Notes under the pieces: model-generated
The model's database searches: none
Told to the model about the DNA's origin: nothing
What the model saw: only the letters and a program-made list of their open reading frames with translations
Shown: positions 5,972-13,954 of the stretch, one piece after another
Layout: each line of letters begins with the position of its first letter
Numbering within the stretch: position 1 is the first letter of the stretch
Program-made: the position numbers and the translations under genes
Assembly: GCA_019635355.1 (NCBI GenBank)
Contig: JAHBZQ010000001.1
Coordinates: 5,188,624-5,252,623 of the forward strand
Direction: 5' to 3'
Length of the DNA stretch: 64,000 nt
Source of the DNA: Rhizobacter sp.
Lineage (GTDB): Bacteria; Pseudomonadota; Gammaproteobacteria; Burkholderiales; Burkholderiaceae_C

Positions 5972-8900
5972 ATGTCGTCCTCGCCATCCGCTTCCCGCAT
6001 CGGCCTGCCCGGCTATGCCGAGCTGCACTGCCTCAGCAACTTCAGCTTCCTGAGAGGGGCGTCGCACCCCGAGCAGCTGATCGAGCGCGCGATCGCCCTG
6101 GGCTACAGCGCACTCGCCCTCACCGACGAATGCTCCCTCGCCGGGGTGGTGCGCGCCCACCATGCGGCGAAGGCGCATGGTGATTTCCACCTCGTCATCG
6201 GCAGCGAGATGCGCCTGCACCTGCCGCAATCAGGCGCGCCGCACGCCCACCTGGTGCTGCTCGCGCAGACGATGCGCGGCTACGCCAATCTCTCGCGCTG
6301 GATCACCGCGGCACGCAATCGCGCCGAGAAAGGCCACTACCTCGCGCACCCCGGTGACCTGGAAGGCAAGATTCCCACCGCGGCCGAATTGGCGGGCTTG
6401 CCCGGGTGTCTGGGCCTGCTGGTGCCGCACGCGAGCCAGCCGTTCCAGGAGATCCTGGCCCACGCGCATTGGCTCAAGACCTGGCTGCAAGACCGCGCCG
6501 CCATCGCGCTCGAGCTGCACAACCGGCAGGGTGACGCCACGCTGGTGTCGACCGTGCAACGTGTCGCCGAGCACACCGGCCTGCCCATCGTGGCGGCGGG
6601 CGGCGTGCTGATGCATGTGCGTTCGCGCAAGCCCTTGCAGGATGTGCTCACCGCCACCCGGCTGAACCGCCCTCTGGCGCAATGCGGCCACGAGCTGGCG
6701 CCCAATGCCGAGACGCACATGCGGCGGCGCATGCGGCTGGCGCGCCTGTACCGCGAGGAGTGGATGGCCCGCAGCGTCGAATGGGCGAAGAAGTGCAGCT
6801 TCAAGCTCAGCGAGCTCAAGTACACCTACCCCCAGGAGCTGGTGCCACCCGGAGAAACGGCCATCAGCCACCTGCGCAAGCTCACCCTGGCAGGTGCGCG
6901 GCGACGGTATCCACGCGGCTTGTCTGACAAAAACCTCGACCAGATCGAGCAGGAGCTCGCCCTCATCGAGAAGAAGAAGTACGAGCCCTACTTCCTCACG
7001 GTGGCCGACATCGTCTTGTGGGCGCGTGAGCAGGGCATTCTGTGCCAGGGGCGTGGCAGCGCGGCCAATTCACTGGTCTGCTTCTGCCTGGGCGTGACCG
7101 AGGTGAACCCCGAGCGTGGCGCCCAGCTGCTCTTCGGCCGGTTCATCAGCGACGAGCGCAACGAGCCCCCCGACATCGACATCGACTTCGAGCACCAGCG
7201 CCGCGAAGAAGTCATCCAGCACATCTACGCCAAATACGGCCGCCATCGCGCCGCGCTCACCGCGGTCGTCATCCGCTACCGCCCGCGCTCGGCCTTGCGC
7301 GACGTGGGCCGTGCCCTCGGCATCGACCTGCAGCGCATCGAGGCCGTCTCCAAGAGCGTGCAGTGGTTCGACATGAGCGTCGAAGACGAGCGCTTGCGCG
7401 CGTGCGGCTTCGACCCGCAATCGCCGCTCATTCGCCTCTGGCTTGAGCTCACGCACCAGCTCATCGGCACGCCGCGTCATCTGAGCCAGCACCCGGGTGG
7501 CTTCGTCATTGCGTCCGACGAGGTGTCGAAGCTGGTGCCGGTCGAAAACGCAGCGATGCCCAACCGAAGCGTCATCCAGTGGGAAAAAGACGACCTCGAA
7601 TCGCTGGGCCTGATGAAGGTCGACATCCTCGCGCTCGGCATGCTGAGCGCGCTCAGGCGCTCGCTCGAATTCCTGGCGCGCAAGCTGGGCCGGCCTGTCG
7701 AGATGCACCAGTTCCCTGACGGCGAGACCGACCCCACGTGGGACATGATCTGCGCCGCCGACACCGTGGGCGTGTTCCAGATCGAGAGCCGTGCGCAGAT
7801 GAGCATGCTGCCGCGGCTGCGGCCGCGTGTGTACTACGACCTGGTGGTCGAAGTGGCGATCGTGCGGCCGGGGCCCATCCAGGGCGGCATGGTGCACCCC
7901 TACCTGAAGAACCGCCGTCTTCCCGACGACCAGATCGAATACCCCGGCAAGCTCAAGATCGCTCTCGGCCGCACGAAAGGCGTGCCCATCTTCCAGGAGC
8001 AGGTGATGCAGATCGCCATCCTCGCGGCCGACTTCACCGAGGGCGAAGCCGACCGGCTGCGCCGCGCGATGGCCGCGTGGAAGCGCAGCGGCGACATCGC
8101 CAAATTCCATGACGATCTCGTCAACCGCATGGCGAAGAACGGCTACGACCGGGACTTCGCCGAGCGCATCTTCAAGCAGATCGAAGGCTTCGGCGAATAC
8201 GGCTTCCCCGAGAGCCACGCCGCCGGCTTCGCGCTCCTCGCCTACGCCAGCAGCTGGCTCAAGTGCCACCACCCCGATGCCTTCCTCGCCGGCCTGCTCA
8301 ACAGCCAGCCGATGGGCTTCTACGCGCCGGCGCAGCTGGTGCGAGACGCCCGTGCGCATGGCGTCGAGGTGCGCGAGGTCGACGTGAACATCAGCACCTG
8401 GGAGGCTTCGCTCGAAGGCCTGCCGCTTTTCCTGGACGGGCACCTCGACCCCGCAAGAGCGCACGGCGCCACATCGTTCAGCGCACCGCTGCAGCCGGTG
8501 CGCCTGGGGCTCAACATGGTGTCAGGCCTGTCCGTCGACGCGGCCGAGCGCATCTTTACCGCCCGCGCCAATGCGCCGTTCGTCAACGTCGAAGACCTCG
8601 CGCGCCGTGCCGCGCTCAATGCCCACGAGCTCAAGGCCCTGGCGCAGGCCAATGCCCTGAAGCCGCTCGCGGGCCACCGCCACCAGGCCGCATGGGTCGT
8701 GGCGGGCATCGACACGCGCCCCACGGCGCTGCTGCGCGCCACGCGCGTGCATGAAGCGCCGGCCGTGCTCGCACCACCGGCCGAGTTCGACGACATGCGC
8801 GCCGACTACCAGTCGCTCGGCCTCACGCTCGGCCGCCACCCGCTCGCGATGCTGCGCGAGCAGCTGCGCGCCTTCAAGGTCGAGACGGCCGCCACGCTGC

Positions 8901-9211
8901 GCACCTACCCGAGCGGCCGCCTGGCCCGCGCGAGCGGCATCGTCACCCACCGGCAGCGCCCGCCCACGGCCAACGGCACCATGTTCATCACGCTGGAAGA
9001 CGAGACCGGCGCGATCAACGTCATCGCCTGGCCGAAGGTGGTCGAGACGCAGCGCCAGCCGCTGCTCGCCTCACGCCTGATGACGGTCTACGGCCAATGG
9101 CAGCGCGAGGGCGACGATCGTTTCGCGGTGATGCACCTGGTGGCCGCCAAGGTGATCGACCACACGCACTTGCTCGCCGGGCTCGAAAGCCGCAGCCGCG
9201 ATTTCAAGTAG
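5972..9211 (+). CDS. dnaE2: Error-prone DNA polymerase DnaE2 (ImuC)
   Basis: The product has 1079 residues, the usual length of DnaE2 and shorter than replicative DnaE. The N-terminal PHP domain starts YAELHCLSNFSFLRGASHPE. The polymerase acidic residues appear in PDIDIDFEHQRR (about residues 394-405) and in MKVDILALGML. The C-terminus has an OB-fold segment (ITLEDETGAINVIAWPKV). DnaE2 performs damage-induced mutagenic synthesis and normally works with ImuA and ImuB. Neither of those is adjacent here. I see no LexA box in the 57 bp after intI, so dnaE2 is probably expressed from the intI promoter as part of the SOS response. The start ATG fits the family N-terminus. Confidence 0.96.
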   Translation: MSSSPSASRIGLPGYAELHCLSNFSFLRGASHPEQLIERAIALGYSALALTDECSLAGVVRAHHAAKAHGDFHLVIGSEMRLHLPQSGAPHAHLVLLAQTMRGYANLSRWITAARNRAEKGHYLAHPGDLEGKIPTAAELAGLPGCLGLLVPHASQPFQEILAHAHWLKTWLQDRAAIALELHNRQGDATLVSTVQRVAEHTGLPIVAAGGVLMHVRSRKPLQDVLTATRLNRPLAQCGHELAPNAETHMRRRMRLARLYREEWMARSVEWAKKCSFKLSELKYTYPQELVPPGETAISHLRKLTLAGARRRYPRGLSDKNLDQIEQELALIEKKKYEPYFLTVADIVLWAREQGILCQGRGSAANSLVCFCLGVTEVNPERGAQLLFGRFISDERNEPPDIDIDFEHQRREEVIQHIYAKYGRHRAALTAVVIRYRPRSALRDVGRALGIDLQRIEAVSKSVQWFDMSVEDERLRACGFDPQSPLIRLWLELTHQLIGTPRHLSQHPGGFVIASDEVSKLVPVENAAMPNRSVIQWEKDDLESLGLMKVDILALGMLSALRRSLEFLARKLGRPVEMHQFPDGETDPTWDMICAADTVGVFQIESRAQMSMLPRLRPRVYYDLVVEVAIVRPGPIQGGMVHPYLKNRRLPDDQIEYPGKLKIALGRTKGVPIFQEQVMQIAILAADFTEGEADRLRRAMAAWKRSGDIAKFHDDLVNRMAKNGYDRDFAERIFKQIEGFGEYGFPESHAAGFALLAYASSWLKCHHPDAFLAGLLNSQPMGFYAPAQLVRDARAHGVEVREVDVNISTWEASLEGLPLFLDGHLDPARAHGATSFSAPLQPVRLGLNMVSGLSVDAAERIFTARANAPFVNVEDLARRAALNAHELKALAQANALKPLAGHRHQAAWVVAGIDTRPTALLRATRVHEAPAVLAPPAEFDDMRADYQSLGLTLGRHPLAMLREQLRAFKVETAATLRTYPSGRLARASGIVTHRQRPPTANGTMFITLEDETGAINVIAWPKVVETQRQPLLASRLMTVYGQWQREGDDRFAVMHLVAAKVIDHTHLLAGLESRSRDFK

Positions 9212-9241
9212 AACGAACAGAGAGAAGAGACTGCCGCCCGC

Positions 9242-9922
9242 TCAGGCCATCTCGGGCGCACCCACGGGCGCCGCCTTGCGAGACTTCGAGCCACCGCCGC
9301 GCTTGGGCGGCATGGTCATCTCGAGCGTGGCGTCATGGCGTGGCGCGATCTCGGCGCCGCGCAGCACGTGCTTGAGTTCGCGCGCACCGCCCATCACCAC
9401 GATCAGGTTGCAGCCCGCCTGGCGCAGGTTGCGTGGGCTCTTCGCTTCGGGCAGCCACAGGATCGCGGTCGCTCCCCAGGCCTCGGCGGCCTGCATCAGC
9501 GGGCCGACCGGGTCGTGCTTGAACTTCTTGCCGTGCGGGCCCACCAGCAGCGACTCGCCGATCAGCGGGTCGTTCCACTCGGCTTCCGGGAAGCCCTGGA
9601 TGTCGATCACGAAGCGCACGCCGTCCGAGCGGATCACCGCCACCGGGATCACGCCGCCGTTGGGCACGCTCTTGTCGAAGCGCACCGCCCACTGCGTGGG
9701 GAAATTGATGGAGCGCCGCGCACGCCGCAACACCCGCTGCGGGCGCTCGCGCAATTCCGCCACGACGATGAGCGCGAGGCCGAGCAACGACACCGCAATG
9801 CCCGCGCTCATGAGCTGCCAGCCGTCGCTCCACGCGAGGCGGGCGAATTCCAGCCCGCCCACGAAACACGCGAGGCCGAGCGTCATCTGGGCGAGCCAGG
9901 AAACGGAGGTCTTGGAGTTCAT
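9242..9922 (-). CDS. Hypothetical two-TM membrane protein
   Basis: The product has 226 residues from ATG 9922 (MNSKTSVSWLAQMTLGLACF). Two N-terminal membrane segments cover about residues 10-30 and 35-55. A cytosolic domain follows with FPTQWAVRFDKSVPNGGVIP, a predicted beta-rich core (RFVIDIQGFPEAEW) and WGATAILWLPEAKSPRNLRQ. The tail is basic (PPKRGGGSKSRKAAP). The layout vaguely recalls NERD-type nuclease-related membrane proteins, but I see no clear catalytic signature and do not assign one. It is convergent with dnaE2, with a 30-bp gap and no obvious terminator. Upstream 9923-10175 shows only an imperfect hairpin (10131-10155). Confidence 0.75.
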   Translation of the reverse strand: MNSKTSVSWLAQMTLGLACFVGGLEFARLAWSDGWQLMSAGIAVSLLGLALIVVAELRERPQRVLRRARRSINFPTQWAVRFDKSVPNGGVIPVAVIRSDGVRFVIDIQGFPEAEWNDPLIGESLLVGPHGKKFKHDPVGPLMQAAEAWGATAILWLPEAKSPRNLRQAGCNLIVVMGGARELKHVLRGAEIAPRHDATLEMTMPPKRGGGSKSRKAAPVGAPEMA

Positions 9923-10175
9923 CTCGAATGGGTGGGTTGAGGAAGGGGAGGCGGAAACGAAAGGCCACGACGAGTAACGAATTCTGTCGATGGTGACCGC
10001 TCGAACAAGGGGCGAATTCCACACTTCATCCGAGATCGCACGCCCGGCCAGAAAAAGCGGGGAGGGAGTTTCCCGCATGCGATGTGCGGGCCCACTGGCA
10101 TTCGCGGCGACGTTCCGACGACGGGCACTCGGGCTTTCGATGCCGTATCGAAGCCCGTTCCGGCAGAATCCGTGC

Positions 10176-11027
10176 ATGAGTGCACAAGCCGTGACCCCTG
10201 AGCTGCGCCAATGGATCGTCGACCAGGCCAAGGCGGGCCGTCCGCCCGATGAAGTCCTGAAATCGATGATGGCCAGCGGCTGGCAGGAAGACGTGGCGCT
10301 GGCCGCGCTGGAAGACACCCTGTCGGGTTTCCTGAAGGAGCACGCCAAGGCCAACAACCTGCCCGAGCCCGTGATGGTGCCCGAGCCCGACCTGCTGGGC
10401 GCGCCGGCCTCGATCGTCGTCGACGGCCACGAGGTGCAGATCCTCATGACGATGCGCAACCCGCGTGTCATCGTGTTCGGCAACCTGCTCACGCACGACG
10501 AGTGCGATGCACTCATCGAGCTCGCCAAGCCGCGGCTCGCACGTTCCGAGACGGTCGTCACCACCACCGGCGGCAGCGAGGTCAACACCGCGCGCACGAG
10601 CGACGGCATGTTCTTCGGCCGGGGCGAACATGCGCTGTGCTCGCGCATCGAGACGCGCATCGCCAAGCTGCTCAACTGGCCCGTCGAGAACGGCGAGGGC
10701 CTGCAGATCCTGCACTACCGCCCGGGCGCCGAATACAAGCCCCACTACGACTACTTCGACCCTGCACAACCTGGCACGCCCACCATCCTCAAGCGCGGCG
10801 GCCAGCGGGTGGGCACGGTCGTGACCTACCTCAACACGCCCGAGGGCGGTGGCGGCACGACCTTCCCCGACGTCAACGTCGAGGTCGCGCCGATCAAGGG
10901 CAACGCGGTCTTCTTCAGCTACGACCGCCCGCACCCGATGACGCGCACGCTGCACGGCGGCGCGCCGGTGGTGGCCGGCGAGAAATGGGTGGCCACCAAG
11001 TGGATGCGGGAAGGGCGCTTTGAGTGA
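10176..11027 (+). CDS. Prolyl 4-hydroxylase-type Fe(II)/2-oxoglutarate dioxygenase
   Basis: The product has 283 residues from ATG 10176. Residues 1-60 are helical. The C-terminal double-stranded beta-helix has the iron ligands in YKPHYDYFDP (HxD) and in RPHPMTRTLHGG (distal His), and the 2-oxoglutarate-binding Lys in EKWVATKWMREG. This family hydroxylates prolyl residues of peptides or small molecules using O2 and 2-oxoglutarate. The bacterial substrate cannot be read from the sequence. There is no signal peptide, so the enzyme should be cytoplasmic. The next gene overlaps its end by 8 bp, suggesting co-translation. Confidence 0.88.
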   Translation: MSAQAVTPELRQWIVDQAKAGRPPDEVLKSMMASGWQEDVALAALEDTLSGFLKEHAKANNLPEPVMVPEPDLLGAPASIVVDGHEVQILMTMRNPRVIVFGNLLTHDECDALIELAKPRLARSETVVTTTGGSEVNTARTSDGMFFGRGEHALCSRIETRIAKLLNWPVENGEGLQILHYRPGAEYKPHYDYFDPAQPGTPTILKRGGQRVGTVVTYLNTPEGGGGTTFPDVNVEVAPIKGNAVFFSYDRPHPMTRTLHGGAPVVAGEKWVATKWMREGRFE

Positions 11028-12081
11028 CGCGGCGCGCGTGGATGTGCTGCCGCTGGCGGGCATCCGCGTCGTCGACCTGACGCGCCTGCTGCCCGGGCCG
11101 CTGGCCACGAAGCACCTGCTCGAGCTGGGGGCCGAAGTCCTCAAGGTCGAAGGGCCCGCCGAACAAGGGCAGGACGACGGCGCGCGCCACCTCGGCCGCA
11201 CCGAGGGCGAGCGCGTGCGGGGTGAGCCGGCGCGCATGTTTCGCCACCTCAACGCCGGCAAGTCGCTGCACAGCCTCGACCTGCGCACGCCCGAAGGCCT
11301 GGCCGGCCTGCATGCGCTGCTGCAAGGCGCCGACGTGCTGGTCGAAGGCTTCCGCCCCGGCGTGATGGACCGCCTGGGCCTCGGCTGGAGCGCGCTCCAC
11401 GCGCGTTACCCACGGCTCGTGATGTGCGCCATCAGCGGCTACGGTCAGCACAGCGCCTGGGCGCATCGTGCCGGCCACGACCTCAACTACGTCGCAATGT
11501 CGGGCGTGCTGGAGCAGCTCGCCACGCACGAGGGCGAGGTCATCACGCCCAACTTCCAGATCGGCGACCTGATGGGCGGCACGCAGGCCGCGGTGCAGGG
11601 CATCCTCGCCGCGCTGCTGGCCGCGCAGCGCACGGGCCAGGGCCGCTTTGTTGACATCTCGATGACGCACGAGGTGCTGCGCCACCACGTGCTCGCCGGC
11701 ATGGCGGTGCAACGCACCGGCCGCGCGCCCTTGCAGGGCCGCGACCTGCTCTCGGGCGGCGCGCCGTGCTACGGCGTCTACCCGACTGCCGATGCGCGCC
11801 ATCTCGCGGTCGGGGCGCTCGAGCTGCCCTTCTGGCAGCGCCTGTGCCACACCCTCGGCCAGCCCGGATGGGCGCAACAGCACTGGTCGCTCGGGCAGGC
11901 GGTGGGGAGCGAAGAGGCCATGGCCTTGCGCGCCGAGCTGGTGCAGCACTTCAAGCGCGAGCCGCTTGCGCACTGGGTTGCGCTCTTCGAGGGCGTCGAC
12001 TGCTGCGTGACCCCGGTGCTGCGGCTGGACGAGGCGCTGGCGCACCCGCTCAATGCGGCCTACGCGCAACTATTTTCCTGA
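11020..12081 (+). CDS. Alpha-methylacyl-CoA racemase-like CaiB/BaiF family protein
   Basis: The product has 353 residues. The start is a TTG at 11020 overlapping the previous gene; a GTG at 11038 is an alternative. It has the CoA-transferase family III fold. Residues that match the known racemase catalytic set are visible: H153 in AGHDLNY, D183 in QIGDLMGG and E268 in AVGALELP. This favours alpha-methylacyl-CoA racemase, which interconverts 2-methylacyl-CoA epimers for beta-oxidation of branched chains, over formyl-CoA-type transfer. The adjacent dioxygenase does not obviously belong to the same pathway. A CoA transferase of unknown specificity remains possible. Confidence 0.85.
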   Translation: MSDAARVDVLPLAGIRVVDLTRLLPGPLATKHLLELGAEVLKVEGPAEQGQDDGARHLGRTEGERVRGEPARMFRHLNAGKSLHSLDLRTPEGLAGLHALLQGADVLVEGFRPGVMDRLGLGWSALHARYPRLVMCAISGYGQHSAWAHRAGHDLNYVAMSGVLEQLATHEGEVITPNFQIGDLMGGTQAAVQGILAALLAAQRTGQGRFVDISMTHEVLRHHVLAGMAVQRTGRAPLQGRDLLSGGAPCYGVYPTADARHLAVGALELPFWQRLCHTLGQPGWAQQHWSLGQAVGSEEAMALRAELVQHFKREPLAHWVALFEGVDCCVTPVLRLDEALAHPLNAAYAQLFS

Positions 12082-12161
12082 GCACGGTCAACCGCCTCTT
12101 GCGAGGCCGCGTTGTGCCCCGGGAGCAAGACGCTCTCAACCCCTTTGCAAAGGAATATCCC

Positions 12162-12338
12162 GTGAACAAGATCATCGCTGCCCTGGTTGCCGCCACCTTC
12201 TCGCTCGGCGCTTTCGCCCAAGCCGCTTCGGCTCCCGCTGCCGACGGCAAGCCGGCTGCCGCCAAGGCTGAGAAGAAGGCCAAGGCCAAGAAGGCCAAGG
12301 CCGCCAAGGCTTCGAAGAAGGCTGCTTCGGCTGCCTGA
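12162..12338 (+). CDS. Small exported Lys/Ala-rich protein
   Basis: The product has 58 residues from a GTG at 12162 with AAAGGAA upstream. The N-terminus MNKIIAALVAATFSLGAFAQA is a clear signal peptide. The mature part is a low-complexity basic tail of K and A (KAEKKAKAKKAKAAKASKK), resembling the tail of histone H1-like proteins. I recall comparable small exported proteins in other Burkholderiales, without known function. A strong intrinsic terminator follows, so it is probably a single-gene unit. Confidence 0.75.
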   Translation: MNKIIAALVAATFSLGAFAQAASAPAADGKPAAAKAEKKAKAKKAKAAKASKKAASAA

Positions 12339-12356
12339 GCTTCCGAGCTCAAAGAC

Positions 12357-12382
12357 GAAACCCGGCCTTGGCCGGGTTTTTT
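12357..12382 (+). terminator. Intrinsic terminator
   Basis: The stem AAACCCGGCC-TTGGCCGGGTTT is followed by a T-run, placed 19 bp after the stop of the small Lys/Ala-rich gene. Confidence 0.92.
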
Positions 12383-12404
12383 CATGGGCGCTTGGCCTCG
12401 CTTG

Positions 12405-12926
12405 TCAGGCGCGGCGCCGTGTCGGCGGGTGCTCGGTCAGCTCGCCGGGTTGTGTGATCGGGTTGAGGCCGGCAAACGGCCGGCTGTTGGCGATGCGCAG
12501 CCACTTGCGCTGCTCCCAGGTCTGCGGCCCTTCCAGCGGCCACTGCTCGATGCGCGATGCCAGCTCGCCGTGCGGCACCCGGGTGTACGACGGCGCCCCG
12601 GGCCGCAGCAGCCAGACGCTTCGGCGCAGCCGGGCGGGCAGCGATGCCTTGCTCTCGGGCACCCAGTAGATGCACTGCTTCTCGGCCCAGAAATTCAGCC
12701 GCTCGAAGTTCACCCGGCCGGCGAAGCCGGTCTCGGCGGGCAGCAGCACGTATTCATCGGGCAGCTGCACCAGCGCATAGCTCAGGTCGCCCGGCGTATC
12801 GCCATGACCGCGGTACGCGAAAACCACCCGCTCGATCTGAGCGGCGGGGAAACGGTCGACCTCCGTGTCATCGCGGAAGACGACCAGGTCCGGGCCTTGC
12901 CAAGCGGTGTGCCAAGGGGTGTGCAT
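12405..12926 (-). CDS. Conserved hypothetical protein
   Basis: The product has 173 residues from ATG 12926 (MHTPWHTAWQGPDLVVFRDD). It is soluble, with no signal peptide. Conserved-looking parts are DRFPAAQIERVVFAYRG, LPDEYVLLPAETGFAGRVNF and a C-terminal PFAGLNPITQPGELTEH. I do not recognise a domain. It is convergent with the Lys/Ala-rich gene, sharing the terminator region. The 148 bp upstream contains no feature I can name. Confidence 0.7.
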   Translation of the reverse strand: MHTPWHTAWQGPDLVVFRDDTEVDRFPAAQIERVVFAYRGHGDTPGDLSYALVQLPDEYVLLPAETGFAGRVNFERLNFWAEKQCIYWVPESKASLPARLRRSVWLLRPGAPSYTRVPHGELASRIEQWPLEGPQTWEQRKWLRIANSRPFAGLNPITQPGELTEHPPTRRRA

Positions 12927-13074
12927 GTGACGTACTCCACAGTTACTGCCGAAAGTACAGGTTTTAGCGCATGCGCCGGGAAGTGCGCGACAACCTGCAA
13001 GCGGTGGAGGGCTTTTGCCCCCGCGCGCAAACCATTTGTGACAACTGCGCCCGCCTCCCGGCGGGCCGCGAGGG

Positions 13075-13728
13075 TCAGTACAGCTGCCCCGAGCGCAGCA
13101 CCCGCACGCCGGGCTGGCCGCGGCCGACCTCGCGCAGGAGCGCTTGCGCGACCTGCCGTGCGGCGATCGGCCGCACGCTGCGCGGCAGCCAGCCGAGAAG
13201 CCGTGCGCCCCAGACCTCGCCACGGCGCACCGGCTGGCCGAGCTTCGTGCGGTCACCCACCAGCAGTGACGGTTGCACGAACACCACGCTGTCGAAGCCG
13301 AGTGCGCTCACCGCTTCCTGCATCTCGCCCTTCACGCGGTTGTAGAACACGCCCGACGATGCGTTCGCACCCAGGGCCGAGACGACCCCCAGCCGCGTGG
13401 CCCCGGCCTGGCGCGCCGCGATGGCGGTGTTGACCACCGCATCGAAGTCGACCGCCCGAAAGGCCGCCTGCGACCCGGCCACCTTGATGGTGGTGCCGAG
13501 CGCGATGAACGCGTCGTCGACCGGCGGCAGCGAAGGCAGCGCCTGGAAGTCGACCACCTGCACCGCCAGGCGCGGATCGGACGGCAGATCGGCCGTGGGC
13601 CGGCGTACCAGCACCTGCACGTGCGCATGGCGCTGCGAGGCCAGCAGCATCGGCAGCAGCTCGCGCCCGACGAGGCCGGTGGCGCCGGCGACGAGGGCGC
13701 GGCGAAGGGGAGGAGGCGAGGTGCTCAT
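13075..13728 (-). CDS. NAD(P)-binding atypical SDR family oxidoreductase
   Basis: The product has 217 residues from ATG 13728 (MSTSPPPLRRALVAGATGLV). The Rossmann glycine motif GATGLVG is at about residues 15-21, and the segment FYNRVKGEMQEAV carries the Y/K pair region (YNRVK) seen in atypical short-chain dehydrogenases of the TIP30/NmrA-like type. No substrate can be inferred. It is divergent from the M66-like lipoprotein gene at 13955. Confidence 0.82.
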   Translation of the reverse strand: MSTSPPPLRRALVAGATGLVGRELLPMLLASQRHAHVQVLVRRPTADLPSDPRLAVQVVDFQALPSLPPVDDAFIALGTTIKVAGSQAAFRAVDFDAVVNTAIAARQAGATRLGVVSALGANASSGVFYNRVKGEMQEAVSALGFDSVVFVQPSLLVGDRTKLGQPVRRGEVWGARLLGWLPRSVRPIAARQVAQALLREVGRGQPGVRVLRSGQLY

Positions 13729-13954
13729 GAGGTTCCGGAGCTTATCGCCTGCGCCGATGGAAAGCGGGTGCAACCGGCGTGTCGGCTCGTGTGCCGATCC
13801 GGCCGGCCCTTCCGCGGGCCGTGCGCTGTGGCGCCCGGGCCGGGCGGGCCTGGCGCGGGTGTGGCGTCAGCCCTCGTCCTTACAGGCTGTAGTGGGCAGG
13901 CCCCCGGGGTGTCCCGAACAATCGGCGCCTGCCCAACTGACCCCCTTTCGCCCC

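Noticed and set aside
4985..6229. Long leftward ORF opposite intI and dnaE2
   Set aside because: It is a shadow frame of GC-rich coding sequence; the opposite strand encodes a clearly recognisable integrase and polymerase.
7070..8464. Long leftward ORF inside dnaE2
   Set aside because: It is an antisense shadow rich in A, R, H and V, with no recognisable domain. The dnaE2 frame is intact throughout.
10131..10155. Imperfect hairpin GGGCTTTCGAT...ATCGAAGCCC before the prolyl-hydroxylase gene
   Set aside because: It has a bulged stem with no T-run and no known regulatory signature, so it is too weak to call.
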